Part shown: piece by piece, positions 34,945-43,607 of the stretch
How the letters are laid out: every line of letters starts with the position of its first letter
Numbering within the stretch: position 1 is the stretch's first letter
The notes under the pieces: model-generated
Databases searched by the model: none
Seen by the model: only the letters and a program-made list of their open reading frames with translations
What the model was told of the DNA's origin: nothing
Source: Oscillospiraceae bacterium
GTDB lineage: Bacteria; Bacillota; Clostridia; Oscillospirales; SIG627
Length of the DNA stretch: 52,594 bases
Assembly: GCA_015065265.1 (NCBI GenBank)
Contig: SVQQ01000011.1
Location: 1-52,594 of the forward strand
Reading direction: 5' to 3'
Program-made: the position numbers and the translations under genes

Positions 34945-36230
34945 ATACAAAGAGAATATCGCTTGATAACAAGAAGGTTTTACTTATACTTATCATTGTA
35001 CTTCTCGCCATTGTTATATATGCAGGAAACGTAATTAGGATAAACACCAGTAGAATCACAGATATTTTATGTTTGGGAGCATTTACTTTTTTGCCGATTT
35101 CTGGTATTGTTTGTGCAATATGTTTTTTGATTCCTTTGCATTCGGGAATTACAGGGTTGTATATTTATGGTTATGCAGTTTTGATGATACTGTTTAAATC
35201 TAAGAACATTAAATTGAAAATATTTTTTCCACTACTTATCATTGCAGTGTATGAGATAGTAATGATGTTATTTGCCAATGCAAATCAGATTAACTATATT
35301 GTTGTCTATGCCTTGACAATATTTTTGCTTCTTTATATTATGAACTCCGAAGAAATATCCCCAAAAGAATCTTGTATTTCTTATATCTGTGGCACTTTTG
35401 TGTTGCTAGCATGTATCTTTACAACAGCAGTTCAAAATCATTCTTTGGAAATGGTTTTGTCAGGAGCTGTAAGAATTGGAGATTATGAGGGACTAGAAAA
35501 TTTAAGCCACGTCGCAATTGTAACTGAAAATGCCAATGCGATGGCATATTACGCATTGGTGGCGGTTTTTATTGCTTTTAGCATGATGAAAACCGTGAAA
35601 TTATTCGGCAAGATATTATTGTCCGCAGCAATACTATTTTCAACGGTCATTGCATTATTTACAGTTTCCAGAACGTTTGTTATAGTTATGTTAATTTTGT
35701 TGCTTTTTGCATTGCTTTCTAACTTTAGCTTTAAGGATAAGCTGAAATTCTTGTTGATTATTGCATTAGTGGCAGTGATGGTTGTTCCGTATTTACAACA
35801 GAAAACACAAATATTTGATGCCTTAACAGAACGTTTTGAAGATGAAAATTTGGCTACAGGAACAGGAAGAGTAGACATATTTTTAGAATATATGAAATTT
35901 TTGCTAGATAATCCGTTGAGATTATTTTTCGGCACAGGAGCAGTTTTTTATCAGAAAGTATGTAATCTGGGGCATTCAATGCACAACGGACTTCAGCAGA
36001 TTTTGGTATCGTATGGCGTGTTGGGCTTTGTACCTATGATTGGAGTTTTGATTAGTCCTATATTTGATTTCTTTAAAAACCATAAATTTAAATTGGCTAA
36101 ATTTTTGCCGGTGTTGGCAGTAATTTTATTTACACAGACTATTCAGTTTTTGAATCCGAATAACTTAATGTTACCATATGCCGTTGCAATATTGTGTATG
36201 AAAATACCTGATACGGAGGTTGCGCAATGA
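34941..36230 (+). CDS. wzy: O-antigen/exopolysaccharide polymerase (Wzy-like)
   Basis: 429 residues from GTG 34941, which has GGAGG upstream; an ATG at 34902 inside the previous gene is not favoured. About ten to twelve membrane helices. A central extracytoplasmic loop before the last helices holds RFEDENLATGTGRVDIF and LFFGTGAVF, with NPLRLF between them, as in O-antigen ligase/polymerase proteins (Wzy_C type). It would link repeat units outside the membrane. Sequence conservation of Wzy is low, so the call rests on topology, loop motif and neighbours (Wzx, PGT). AT-rich. Next gene overlaps by ATGA. Confidence 0.82.
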   Translation: MNTKRISLDNKKVLLILIIVLLAIVIYAGNVIRINTSRITDILCLGAFTFLPISGIVCAICFLIPLHSGITGLYIYGYAVLMILFKSKNIKLKIFFPLLIIAVYEIVMMLFANANQINYIVVYALTIFLLLYIMNSEEISPKESCISYICGTFVLLACIFTTAVQNHSLEMVLSGAVRIGDYEGLENLSHVAIVTENANAMAYYALVAVFIAFSMMKTVKLFGKILLSAAILFSTVIALFTVSRTFVIVMLILLLFALLSNFSFKDKLKFLLIIALVAVMVVPYLQQKTQIFDALTERFEDENLATGTGRVDIFLEYMKFLLDNPLRLFFGTGAVFYQKVCNLGHSMHNGLQQILVSYGVLGFVPMIGVLISPIFDFFKNHKFKLAKFLPVLAVILFTQTIQFLNPNNLMLPYAVAILCMKIPDTEVAQ

Positions 36231-37357
36231 AGCCTAAGGTAATACAAGTCATACCGTCGTTTCGTACCGGCGGTGCAGAGGCACTTGTAAAAAATTATTT
36301 ACTTGCTTTTGACAATGAAAATTGTAACCACGAGGCATTAGTTGTTGGAGAGCGTTGCAATTATCCTTTTGAACAGGTTTTACTTGAAGCAGGGGTAAAG
36401 ATTACTTTTTTGAGTGAGTTGTATAAAAAAAACAATCTCCCAGGTAAGTTAGGGCATATAGTTAATGCACTGCGTTGGCGTAGTGCGGTTAGAAATTATT
36501 TTAAAAAAGCAAAGCCAGATGTAGTACATTGCCACTTGAATGTGGCTCAAATGATTGTACCCGCTGTTCGTGAGTTTAAAACTGCAAAACTATTTTATAC
36601 AGTACATAGTGACCCGGATAAATATTGGGGTGGGGGTAAGAATTTAAAAGAGGTCAAGGCTGTCCAAAAAATACTTTCACATAACAATATTATGTTTTTT
36701 GCACTTCATTCAGAATCGGTTTTAAAGATCAAAAAGTATTTTGGTGAAAATGTAAAGGTGGAGGTGCTCCACAATGCCGTTGACACGGCAGCTTTTTCTC
36801 CAACTGCCGAAAAGCGCGCAGCTTATCGCAAAGAGCTGAATGTTGCTGACGATACTATGGTGGTAGGACATGTAGGCAGGTTTTTTGAACCGAAAAATCA
36901 TGAATTTATCATTGATGTTTTTTCGGCACTTAATAAAAAATGCAATAAATCCCATCTGGTGTTGGTAGGAGATGGAGAACTTAGAAAGAAAATGGAAGAA
37001 AAGGTAAAGTCACTATCTTTGGAAGATTGTGTTTCTTTTTTAGGAAACCGTTTAGATATTTCCAATTTACTTTCCGCTTTTGACGTATTTCTTTTTCCGT
37101 CACTTTGGGAAGGATTGCCATTGACACTTATTGAGGCGCAGGCGGCAGAATTACCTTGCTATGTTTCGGATACTGTAACAAGAGCCATTGACCGCTCCAA
37201 TCTTATGACCTATCTACCACTTGATATAGGGGCAGAAAAATGGGCGGAAAATATTTTGTCATATGAGAAAAAAACTATAGAATACAACGGCTTATTGGAA
37301 TACGATATTCATACGGTAATTGAGTATTTGATGCATGTATATGGTATCGTAGAATAA
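36227..37357 (+). CDS. Glycosyltransferase, GT4/GT-B type
   Basis: 376 residues. Start KVIQVIPSFRTGGAEALVKNY; C-terminal half VGHVGRFFEPKNHEFI; E-x7-E in EGLPLTLIE followed by AQAAELPCYVS. Motifs resemble EpsF-like family GT4 enzymes of Gram-positive exopolysaccharide loci. Coupled to the polymerase gene by overlap. Confidence 0.9.
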   Translation: MKPKVIQVIPSFRTGGAEALVKNYLLAFDNENCNHEALVVGERCNYPFEQVLLEAGVKITFLSELYKKNNLPGKLGHIVNALRWRSAVRNYFKKAKPDVVHCHLNVAQMIVPAVREFKTAKLFYTVHSDPDKYWGGGKNLKEVKAVQKILSHNNIMFFALHSESVLKIKKYFGENVKVEVLHNAVDTAAFSPTAEKRAAYRKELNVADDTMVVGHVGRFFEPKNHEFIIDVFSALNKKCNKSHLVLVGDGELRKKMEEKVKSLSLEDCVSFLGNRLDISNLLSAFDVFLFPSLWEGLPLTLIEAQAAELPCYVSDTVTRAIDRSNLMTYLPLDIGAEKWAENILSYEKKTIEYNGLLEYDIHTVIEYLMHVYGIVE

Positions 37358-37375
37358 AATCAGGAGCAAAAAATT

Positions 37376-38422
37376 ATGAAAACAACCAAGTTTTATATAC
37401 TGATACCTGTTTATAACGTGGAGCAGTATCTTGATGCTTGCCTCACATCTATTCTTTCGCAGGATTACTCTAAATATGAAGTAATTCTTGTTAACGACGG
37501 GTCCAAAGACTCGTCAGGAAAGATATGTGATAGATATGCCAACGAAAATGAGTGTGTTCACGTTATCCACAAAGAAAACGGTGGACAGATATCAGCACGT
37601 CTTTCAGCTATTGATTTTATTCGTGAAAAATGTGAGTATAAAGATACTTACAGCATTTTTGTCGATTCTGATGACGAACTCAAGGTCGGGGCATTGAAGA
37701 CGATAAATGAAAAGATTGTGTCGACTGATTGTGATATGCTTATATATGGCTATGAAAAATTCAATCGCGACGGTATTTGTTATACAACACTTGAGGAAAA
37801 AAACGAAGAAATGCTGATCGACAATATAGGGAATCTTTTCTGTGAAGCTATAATTGAACATAGCTATAATTCACTTTGCCGCAAGGCAGTCAGGACAGAA
37901 ATGCTTTTTTTTGATATTGAAGAGCATATTAAAAGTATTCAGATGGGCGAAGACCTTTTACAAAGCCTTTTGATATATAAGCAGAACCCACGCACACTGA
38001 TAACCCCTGATATTTTATATAGATACCGAATAAATTTCGATAGTATAACTCATACATTTAAGTTAAAACGATTTACAGATGAACTGTCATCCAGATATTA
38101 TACTGTTAGATTTATCAAAGAACTCAATATTTGGAGTGACAATGATTTTGATAGATATTTAAAAAAATCTCTTACGGTTATAGAATGGGATATCAGACAT
38201 ATTCTTCTCGAAAGCCCATCTCGCAAGGATGCGTTAAATAATTTGAGAAAATTGTATGAGCATTCGTTTGTTCAAGAGTATTGCATTGGCAAATATTATA
38301 ACAAATCAAGTGTTTGGTTTGGTGAGTTTTCGAAAGGGCATTTCAGAACACTTTGGATTCTTCACAAAATCAGCATGATAAAAAACGCAGTTAAGGAGAA
38401 GATAAGAATTGGCAGAAAATAA
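37376..38422 (+). CDS. Family 2 glycosyltransferase
   Basis: 348 residues. GT-A fold: YILIPVYNVEQYLDACLTSIL, VNDGSKDSSGKICD, ENGGQISARLSAI, and the metal-binding VDSDDEL (about 99-105). The remaining ~240 residues are a helical C-terminal extension typical of EpsJ/CpsI-like enzymes. ATG 37376 follows CAGGAG. Its end overlaps the flippase start. Confidence 0.9.
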   Translation: MKTTKFYILIPVYNVEQYLDACLTSILSQDYSKYEVILVNDGSKDSSGKICDRYANENECVHVIHKENGGQISARLSAIDFIREKCEYKDTYSIFVDSDDELKVGALKTINEKIVSTDCDMLIYGYEKFNRDGICYTTLEEKNEEMLIDNIGNLFCEAIIEHSYNSLCRKAVRTEMLFFDIEEHIKSIQMGEDLLQSLLIYKQNPRTLITPDILYRYRINFDSITHTFKLKRFTDELSSRYYTVRFIKELNIWSDNDFDRYLKKSLTVIEWDIRHILLESPSRKDALNNLRKLYEHSFVQEYCIGKYYNKSSVWFGEFSKGHFRTLWILHKISMIKNAVKEKIRIGRK

Positions 38423-39920
38423 GGGACGAAATGCACGAATAAATGCGTTTTTGGGATTTTTTAATCAATTTGTTATATTGGCACTTGGACTCGTCATTCC
38501 GCGACTGGTATTGGTTAATTACGGGTCAGAAGTTAACGGTCTATTGACAACTGTTACACAGATATTTACTTATGTGGCACTGTTGGAGGCTGGAATTGGA
38601 AATGCGTCTATAAACGCTTTTTATAAGCCGATAGTTGCACAAGATAAAGACGGAATATGCGATGTATTCAGTGCAACACAGAAATATTTTCGCAAGGTTA
38701 CACTCTTATATGCACTTTGTGTGATTGTGATATCATTTGGATATCCTCTGGTTGTTGCTTCGGAACTTAATTACGCAACGATCTTTTGGGTGATTTTTTT
38801 CCAAGGAATGTCCGGAGTTGTTACCTTTTATTTTTCTGCTGCATATAGGCAACTTTTGACTGCAGATGGGAAATATTATATTATATCAACAATTCATTTA
38901 ATTATATATATTCTATCTTCCGCCTCAAAGATAATTCTAATGTCATATGGCGTAGATATCGTCTTTTTGCAGGTTTTAAACTTCATTATAACCTGTATAC
39001 AGATACTGATGTTTGTATGGGTTATGCGCAAGAGGTATGGGTATTTAAAAAAGGTTTCCTCGCCAAATATGGCGGCACTTTCTGAGCGAAATGCTTTTGT
39101 TGTACATGAAGTTTCTTCTACGATATTCTCAAGTACAGATGCACTCGTTTTGTCAACCTTCTGTAGCTTGAAAGTTACGAGTGTATATACCGTTTATAAT
39201 ATGGTTTTCACTTCGCTTTCAAGCTTAATCAACTCTGTCAACAATGGGTTGAACTACATTTTGGGACATGTTTACGCTAAAAACGATTCAAAAAAATATG
39301 AAGTTGCACACGATACTTATGAAAGTATTTATATGATGAGTGTCTTTGCAGTTTTTACAGTTGCATATGTTCTGATACTTCCTTTTGTAAGCCTTTATAC
39401 TGCAGGTGTTGTGGATATTCAGTATGTCGACGAGTTTTTGCCGATTTTGTTTGTAGGAATCCAACTATTGTCTTGTTCAAGAGCAGTTGCATCTAGGTTG
39501 ATAACTATTAGCGGTCACGCAAAGGCAACACAAGGACGCAGTATTATAGAGGCATGTATCAATCTCGTTGCCTCGCTTATATTGGTCAATTTGATAGGCA
39601 TTTACGGTGTATTGCTTGGAACGATAATAGCACTTCTTTATAGGTCGAATGACATTATAATTTATGCAAATAAGAAGATACTCAAACGTTCTCCCTACTG
39701 TACTTACAAAAAAATGCTCGTGTATTTAAGCATTTTTGCGATTGTTGTTATTTTGTGTGAAATATTTAAAGAGCATCTTATAAGTTTAATTTCAAATTTC
39801 CTTGTTTTTATCATAGGCGGATTTGTATGCACTTTGATATCCATCATTGTTTATGCATTAGCTACTTTCTTGGTAGATAATAACGTTAGAAAAATAATTA
39901 TTGAAAAAGTAAAAAAATAA
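38409..39920 (+). CDS. wzx: Polysaccharide flippase (Wzx-like, MOP superfamily)
   Basis: 503 residues from TTG 38409 (AAGGAG upstream), overlapping the preceding gene by 14 bases. Twelve to fourteen membrane helices with an N-terminal AFLGFFNQFVILALGLVIPRLVLVNYGSEVNGLL segment typical of the PST/MATE-like exporters. It would move undecaprenyl-linked repeat units across the membrane for Wzy. Followed by 81 bases without a gene. Confidence 0.9.
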   Translation: MAENKGRNARINAFLGFFNQFVILALGLVIPRLVLVNYGSEVNGLLTTVTQIFTYVALLEAGIGNASINAFYKPIVAQDKDGICDVFSATQKYFRKVTLLYALCVIVISFGYPLVVASELNYATIFWVIFFQGMSGVVTFYFSAAYRQLLTADGKYYIISTIHLIIYILSSASKIILMSYGVDIVFLQVLNFIITCIQILMFVWVMRKRYGYLKKVSSPNMAALSERNAFVVHEVSSTIFSSTDALVLSTFCSLKVTSVYTVYNMVFTSLSSLINSVNNGLNYILGHVYAKNDSKKYEVAHDTYESIYMMSVFAVFTVAYVLILPFVSLYTAGVVDIQYVDEFLPILFVGIQLLSCSRAVASRLITISGHAKATQGRSIIEACINLVASLILVNLIGIYGVLLGTIIALLYRSNDIIIYANKKILKRSPYCTYKKMLVYLSIFAIVVILCEIFKEHLISLISNFLVFIIGGFVCTLISIIVYALATFLVDNNVRKIIIEKVKK

Positions 39921-40001
39921 TATGATTGGAATTGCGACATAATTCAGTAAAATATGTAATGTAGCCCAATTGTAATAAACATAAATTTAGATGAGGATAA
40001 T

Positions 40002-40513
40002 ATGATAAAGAAAATCATAAAAAATTTCTTAGGAAACAAGATCCTGTAGAGGCGGCTATCGCTGCGGGTATGAAGGTTGGAGATGGGTTCACTTGTATGG
40101 GTGGATGTAATTTTGGCTCTGAACCATATTTGATAACCTTTGAAAAGAATGTAAGGCTTTCTGGGAACGTCACTTTTGTTACACATGACGGTGGTACGTG
40201 GGCATTTCGAGATATGTCCGAATATGCCGATGTTATCAAATATGGCAAGATTCACGTTGGTGAACGTACTTTTATTGGTTGTAATGTAACTGTAATGCCA
40301 GGTGTTAAAATTGGAAAACGTTGTGTGATTGGTGCCGGAAGCGTTGTAACAAAAGATATTCCCGATGAAACTGTTGTCGCAGGTGTTCCGGCAAGACCCC
40401 TTATGACCACACAGAAATATGCCGACGTGTGTTTAGCATCACAAAAGCCGTATGACAAAGAGCGTTATATGGCGGATAAAAGGAATTATCTTCTCGAATT
40501 TTTGGTTGATTAA
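40002..40513 (+). pseudogene. Second hexapeptide-repeat acetyltransferase, frameshifted near its start
   Basis: ATG 40002 (TGAGGA upstream) encodes MIKKIIKNFL before the frame fails. From base ~40031 a frame one base over reads RKQDPVEAAIAAGMKVGDGF and then a standard acetyltransferase to 40513: VTFVTHDGG, IGCNVTVMPGVKIGKRCVIGAGSVV, VVAGVPAR. One missing base near 40030-40032 explains the break. Intact length would be about 171 residues. An internal ATG at 40070 could yield a shortened 147-residue protein, but that would lose the conserved start and has no ribosome site. It would acetylate a sugar of the glycan if intact. Confidence 0.75.
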
Positions 40514-40548
40514 ATAAACTCATAAAAGTTAACTGGAGTTAAAATTAA

Positions 40549-41628
40549 ATGCACACACCAAACGTGAGCTTAAATAACAAAACCGTTCTTGTAACGGGTG
40601 CAGCAGGATTTATTGGTTCTAATCTTGCAACGGAACTCTTAAAAACTGTTTCAGGAGCGAGAATAATCGGTCTTGATAGCATGAACGATTATTACGACGT
40701 CGCAATAAAAGAGTATCGCCTATCCCAAATCGATAAACTTGCTTCAGATAACCCACAGAATACATGGGAATTTATACGGGGAAATATTGCAGACAAATCA
40801 CTTATAGACACTCTTTTTGATAAATACGAAATCTCGGTTGTTGTAAACCTTGCAGCCCAAGCGGGAGTACGTTACTCTATTACAAATCCCGACGTCTACA
40901 TTGAAAGCAATATAATTGGATTTTACAACATACTTGAAGCCTGTCGCCATCACCCCGTAGAGCATCTCGTGTACGCCTCATCTTCAAGCGTTTACGGTTC
41001 AAACAAAAAAATTCCTTACAGTACGGACGATAAAGTTGATAATCCTGTAAGCCTTTATGCAGCGACCAAAAAATCTAATGAACTTATGGCACACGCATAT
41101 TCAAAACTTTACAATATTCCATCGACAGGACTTCGTTTCTTTACCGTTTACGGTCCGGCAGGACGTCCCGACATGGCATATTTCAGTTTCACAAACAAAC
41201 TTATAAAAGGCGATACAATAGAAATCTTCAACTTTGGTAATTGTAAGAGAGATTTCACCTACGTTGATGATATAGTAGAGGGAATAAGACGGGTTATGGC
41301 CTGTGCCCCTGAAAAACAGGAAGGGGAGGATGGACTTCCAATACCACCTTACCGAGTATACAACATAGGAAATAATAACTCCGAAAATCTTCTTGACTTT
41401 GTAGATATTCTTCAACAAGAACTCATCAAAGCGGGAGTTTTGCCAAGAGACTATAACTTCGAAGCACACAAGAAACTCGTTCCAATGCAGCCTGGAGACG
41501 TACCTGTCACTTATGCAGATGTCACAGCATTAGAGAAGGATTTTGGATTCAAACCTCATACGTCACTTCGTGAAGGACTACGCAAATTTGCTGAGTGGTA
41601 TCACGAATTTTATCAGACAAAACAATAG
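40549..41628 (+). CDS. UDP-glucuronate 4-epimerase-like SDR enzyme
   Basis: 359 residues. Extended short-chain dehydrogenase: NAD-binding TGAAGFIGSNLA, MNDYYDVAIKEYRL (a hallmark of the UDP-glucuronate 4-epimerase branch), NLAAQAGVRYS, the catalytic SSSSVYG...YAATKKSNE triad, and RFFTVYGPAGRPDMAYF. It interconverts UDP-GlcA and UDP-GalA in the cytoplasm. Codon use returns here to the host-like style of genes 24300-26257 and 27301-28623. It is followed by a galacturonokinase-like kinase and a nucleotidyltransferase, suggesting one small pathway. Confidence 0.92.
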   Translation: MHTPNVSLNNKTVLVTGAAGFIGSNLATELLKTVSGARIIGLDSMNDYYDVAIKEYRLSQIDKLASDNPQNTWEFIRGNIADKSLIDTLFDKYEISVVVNLAAQAGVRYSITNPDVYIESNIIGFYNILEACRHHPVEHLVYASSSSVYGSNKKIPYSTDDKVDNPVSLYAATKKSNELMAHAYSKLYNIPSTGLRFFTVYGPAGRPDMAYFSFTNKLIKGDTIEIFNFGNCKRDFTYVDDIVEGIRRVMACAPEKQEGEDGLPIPPYRVYNIGNNNSENLLDFVDILQQELIKAGVLPRDYNFEAHKKLVPMQPGDVPVTYADVTALEKDFGFKPHTSLREGLRKFAEWYHEFYQTKQ

Positions 41629-41661
41629 AGTTTTCAAAAAACAAGAATTAAGAGGTAAAAT

Positions 41662-42837
41662 ATGACCGTACTTGAAGCCTTTGAAAGCACGTACAAGAAA
41701 GCGCCACAGCATATAGCATTTACTCCTTACAGAATTTGTCCAATCGGTGCCCACGTGGACCATCAACTTGGAAAAATCACAGGATTTGCTATTGACAAAG
41801 GAATTCACATAGCATACGGTCCCAAGCACAACGGTGTAATTGAAATATTGTCACAGCAGTTTTCAAAAAGAGCGCAGTGGCACGTTTTATCTACTCCTGC
41901 GGTAAAAGAAAACGATTGGGCAGACCCTTTAAGAGGAGCCACAATTGCGTTAAACAAACGTTATCCGTTACGTGAAGGACTTTGTGCAATAATAAGCGGA
42001 GAACTCCCTATCGGAGGACTTTCATCTTCTGCCGCTGTCGTAATCACCTTTTTGTCGGCACTTTCGTATATGAACGGTATTAAACTTTCTGCAGAGGAAA
42101 TGATTTCTATAGCAAAAGAAGCGGAAAACAAGTACGTGGGAGTTGCCTGCGGTAAACTTGACCAAAGTTGCGAGGTGTATTGTCGCAAAGACAATCTTCT
42201 GTATATGGATTTACAAGACGACACCTATGAACTTATTTCCACCCACCCGAATATGAAGCCTTATAAAATTGCAATTCTTTTTTCAGGAGTTGAAAGAACA
42301 CTTGCAGGTTCAGCCTTTAATATGAGAGTTGATGAATGTCGTTCTGCTGCCTATGCCCTGAAAGCCTTTTCTGGTATGAACTACGGTAAATTTGAAGAAA
42401 CGAATTTGCGTGAAGTTCCCTATGAAGTTTACGAAAATTATAAAGATAACCTCCCTGAAAATTGGAAAAAAAGAGCAGAACATTGGTACACCGAAATGGA
42501 CCGAGTGGAAAAAGGTGTTACCGCTTGGCGAAATGGCAATATCGAAGAATTTGGCAGACTTTCCTTTGAAAGCGGATGGTCCTCTATATATAACTGGGAA
42601 ACAGGTTCTCCTGAACTTAAAACCCTTTATGAAATAATGAAAAAAACCGACGGAATTTACGGTGGGCGCTTTTCAGGTGCGGGATTTAAGGGCTGTTGTA
42701 TGGCAATTATTGACCCTAAATATGAAGATATAATAAAAGAAAAAGTAACAAAAGAGTATCTTAAAGCGTTCCCGCAACTTGAAGGAAAATTCTCCGTTCA
42801 TTTTTGTAACAGTGCCGACGGTGTAAAATTGTCATAA
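41662..42837 (+). CDS. Galacturonokinase-like GHMP kinase (galactokinase family)
   Basis: 391 residues. GHMP fold with the ATP loop GELPIGGLSSSAAV and the C-terminal GGRFSGAGFKGCC. The N-terminal sugar-binding motif reads PYRICPIGAHVDHQ, in place of the galactokinase RxNLIGEHTDY. From memory, plant galacturonokinase has almost the same PYRICPxGAHxDHQ, and also shares the KRAEHxxxE, NxEEFGxL and YGxRFSGAGFxGCC blocks. I therefore favour phosphorylation of a hexuronic acid (galacturonate) at C1 over galactose. ATG 41662 follows AGAGG. Next to a UDP-GlcA 4-epimerase and a sugar-1-P nucleotidyltransferase. Confidence 0.82.
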   Translation: MTVLEAFESTYKKAPQHIAFTPYRICPIGAHVDHQLGKITGFAIDKGIHIAYGPKHNGVIEILSQQFSKRAQWHVLSTPAVKENDWADPLRGATIALNKRYPLREGLCAIISGELPIGGLSSSAAVVITFLSALSYMNGIKLSAEEMISIAKEAENKYVGVACGKLDQSCEVYCRKDNLLYMDLQDDTYELISTHPNMKPYKIAILFSGVERTLAGSAFNMRVDECRSAAYALKAFSGMNYGKFEETNLREVPYEVYENYKDNLPENWKKRAEHWYTEMDRVEKGVTAWRNGNIEEFGRLSFESGWSSIYNWETGSPELKTLYEIMKKTDGIYGGRFSGAGFKGCCMAIIDPKYEDIIKEKVTKEYLKAFPQLEGKFSVHFCNSADGVKLS

Positions 42838-42848
42838 GGAGAAAAATT

Positions 42849-43586
42849 ATGAAATGCTTGATTTTGGCGGCAGGTTACGCCACAAGACTTTACCCTCTGA
42901 CCGAGAACTTCCCCAAACCTCTTCTTACGATAGGTGAAAAGAGCATACTGGACTGGCTTATTGACGACATAGACACTTTGGCAAAGGTTGACGAATACGT
43001 TGTCATTTCAAATCATAAATTTGCCCATCATTTTGAAAATTGGGCAAAGACAAAAAAACAGAAAATCACAGTAGTTGACGACGGAACAAGCACTAATGAA
43101 ACAAGACTTGGCGCTGTAAAAGATATACAGTTTGCCATTGACAAACTCTCACTTGATGACGATATGCTTGTTATTGCAGGGGATAACGTTCTGGACTTTA
43201 GCCTTACAAAATTTATAGATTATGCAGTGAAGAAGAACACTTCTTGCATTATGAGATATTATGAATCGGATAAAAACAAATTACGCAAAAGCGGTGTAGT
43301 CGTTATAGACTATAATGACAAAATCATTTCTATGAAAGAAAAACCAGAAAACCCTGAATCAAACTGGTGTTGCCCTCCTTTTTATTTCTACAAAAAGGAA
43401 GATGCAAGTCTTGTTAAGACGGGAATTGCACAGGGATGCGGTACCGATGCACCCGGAGCGTACGTTGCATGGCTTTCAGGGCAGACGGTGGTTCATGCAA
43501 TGGAAATGCCGGGCAAACGTTATGATATCGGAAACCTTGAAAGTTACGAACTGGTAAAAATGGAATATAAGGGAATAACACGATAA
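42849..43586 (+). CDS. Sugar-1-phosphate nucleotidyltransferase
   Basis: 245 residues, a minimal RmlA/GalU-type catalytic domain. It shows LAAGYATRLYPLTENFPKPLLTIG with the nucleotide-binding Gly-rich loop, catalytic Arg and PK lysine, then AGDNVLDF for metal binding and MKEKPENP. It joins NTP and a sugar-1-phosphate to give NDP-sugar. It lacks the C-terminal regulatory helix domain of RmlA. It begins 11 bases after the kinase gene with GGAG upstream, so the kinase product is its likely substrate. Confidence 0.9.
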   Translation: MKCLILAAGYATRLYPLTENFPKPLLTIGEKSILDWLIDDIDTLAKVDEYVVISNHKFAHHFENWAKTKKQKITVVDDGTSTNETRLGAVKDIQFAIDKLSLDDDMLVIAGDNVLDFSLTKFIDYAVKKNTSCIMRYYESDKNKLRKSGVVVIDYNDKIISMKEKPENPESNWCCPPFYFYKKEDASLVKTGIAQGCGTDAPGAYVAWLSGQTVVHAMEMPGKRYDIGNLESYELVKMEYKGITR

Positions 43587-43607
43587 ATTTATTAAGGAGG
43601 TGCCACT

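Noticed and set aside
40070..40513. An independent acetyltransferase starting at ATG 40070
   Set aside because: No ribosome site, and conserved N-terminal residues lie upstream in the same frame, joined by a one-base shift to ATG 40002.
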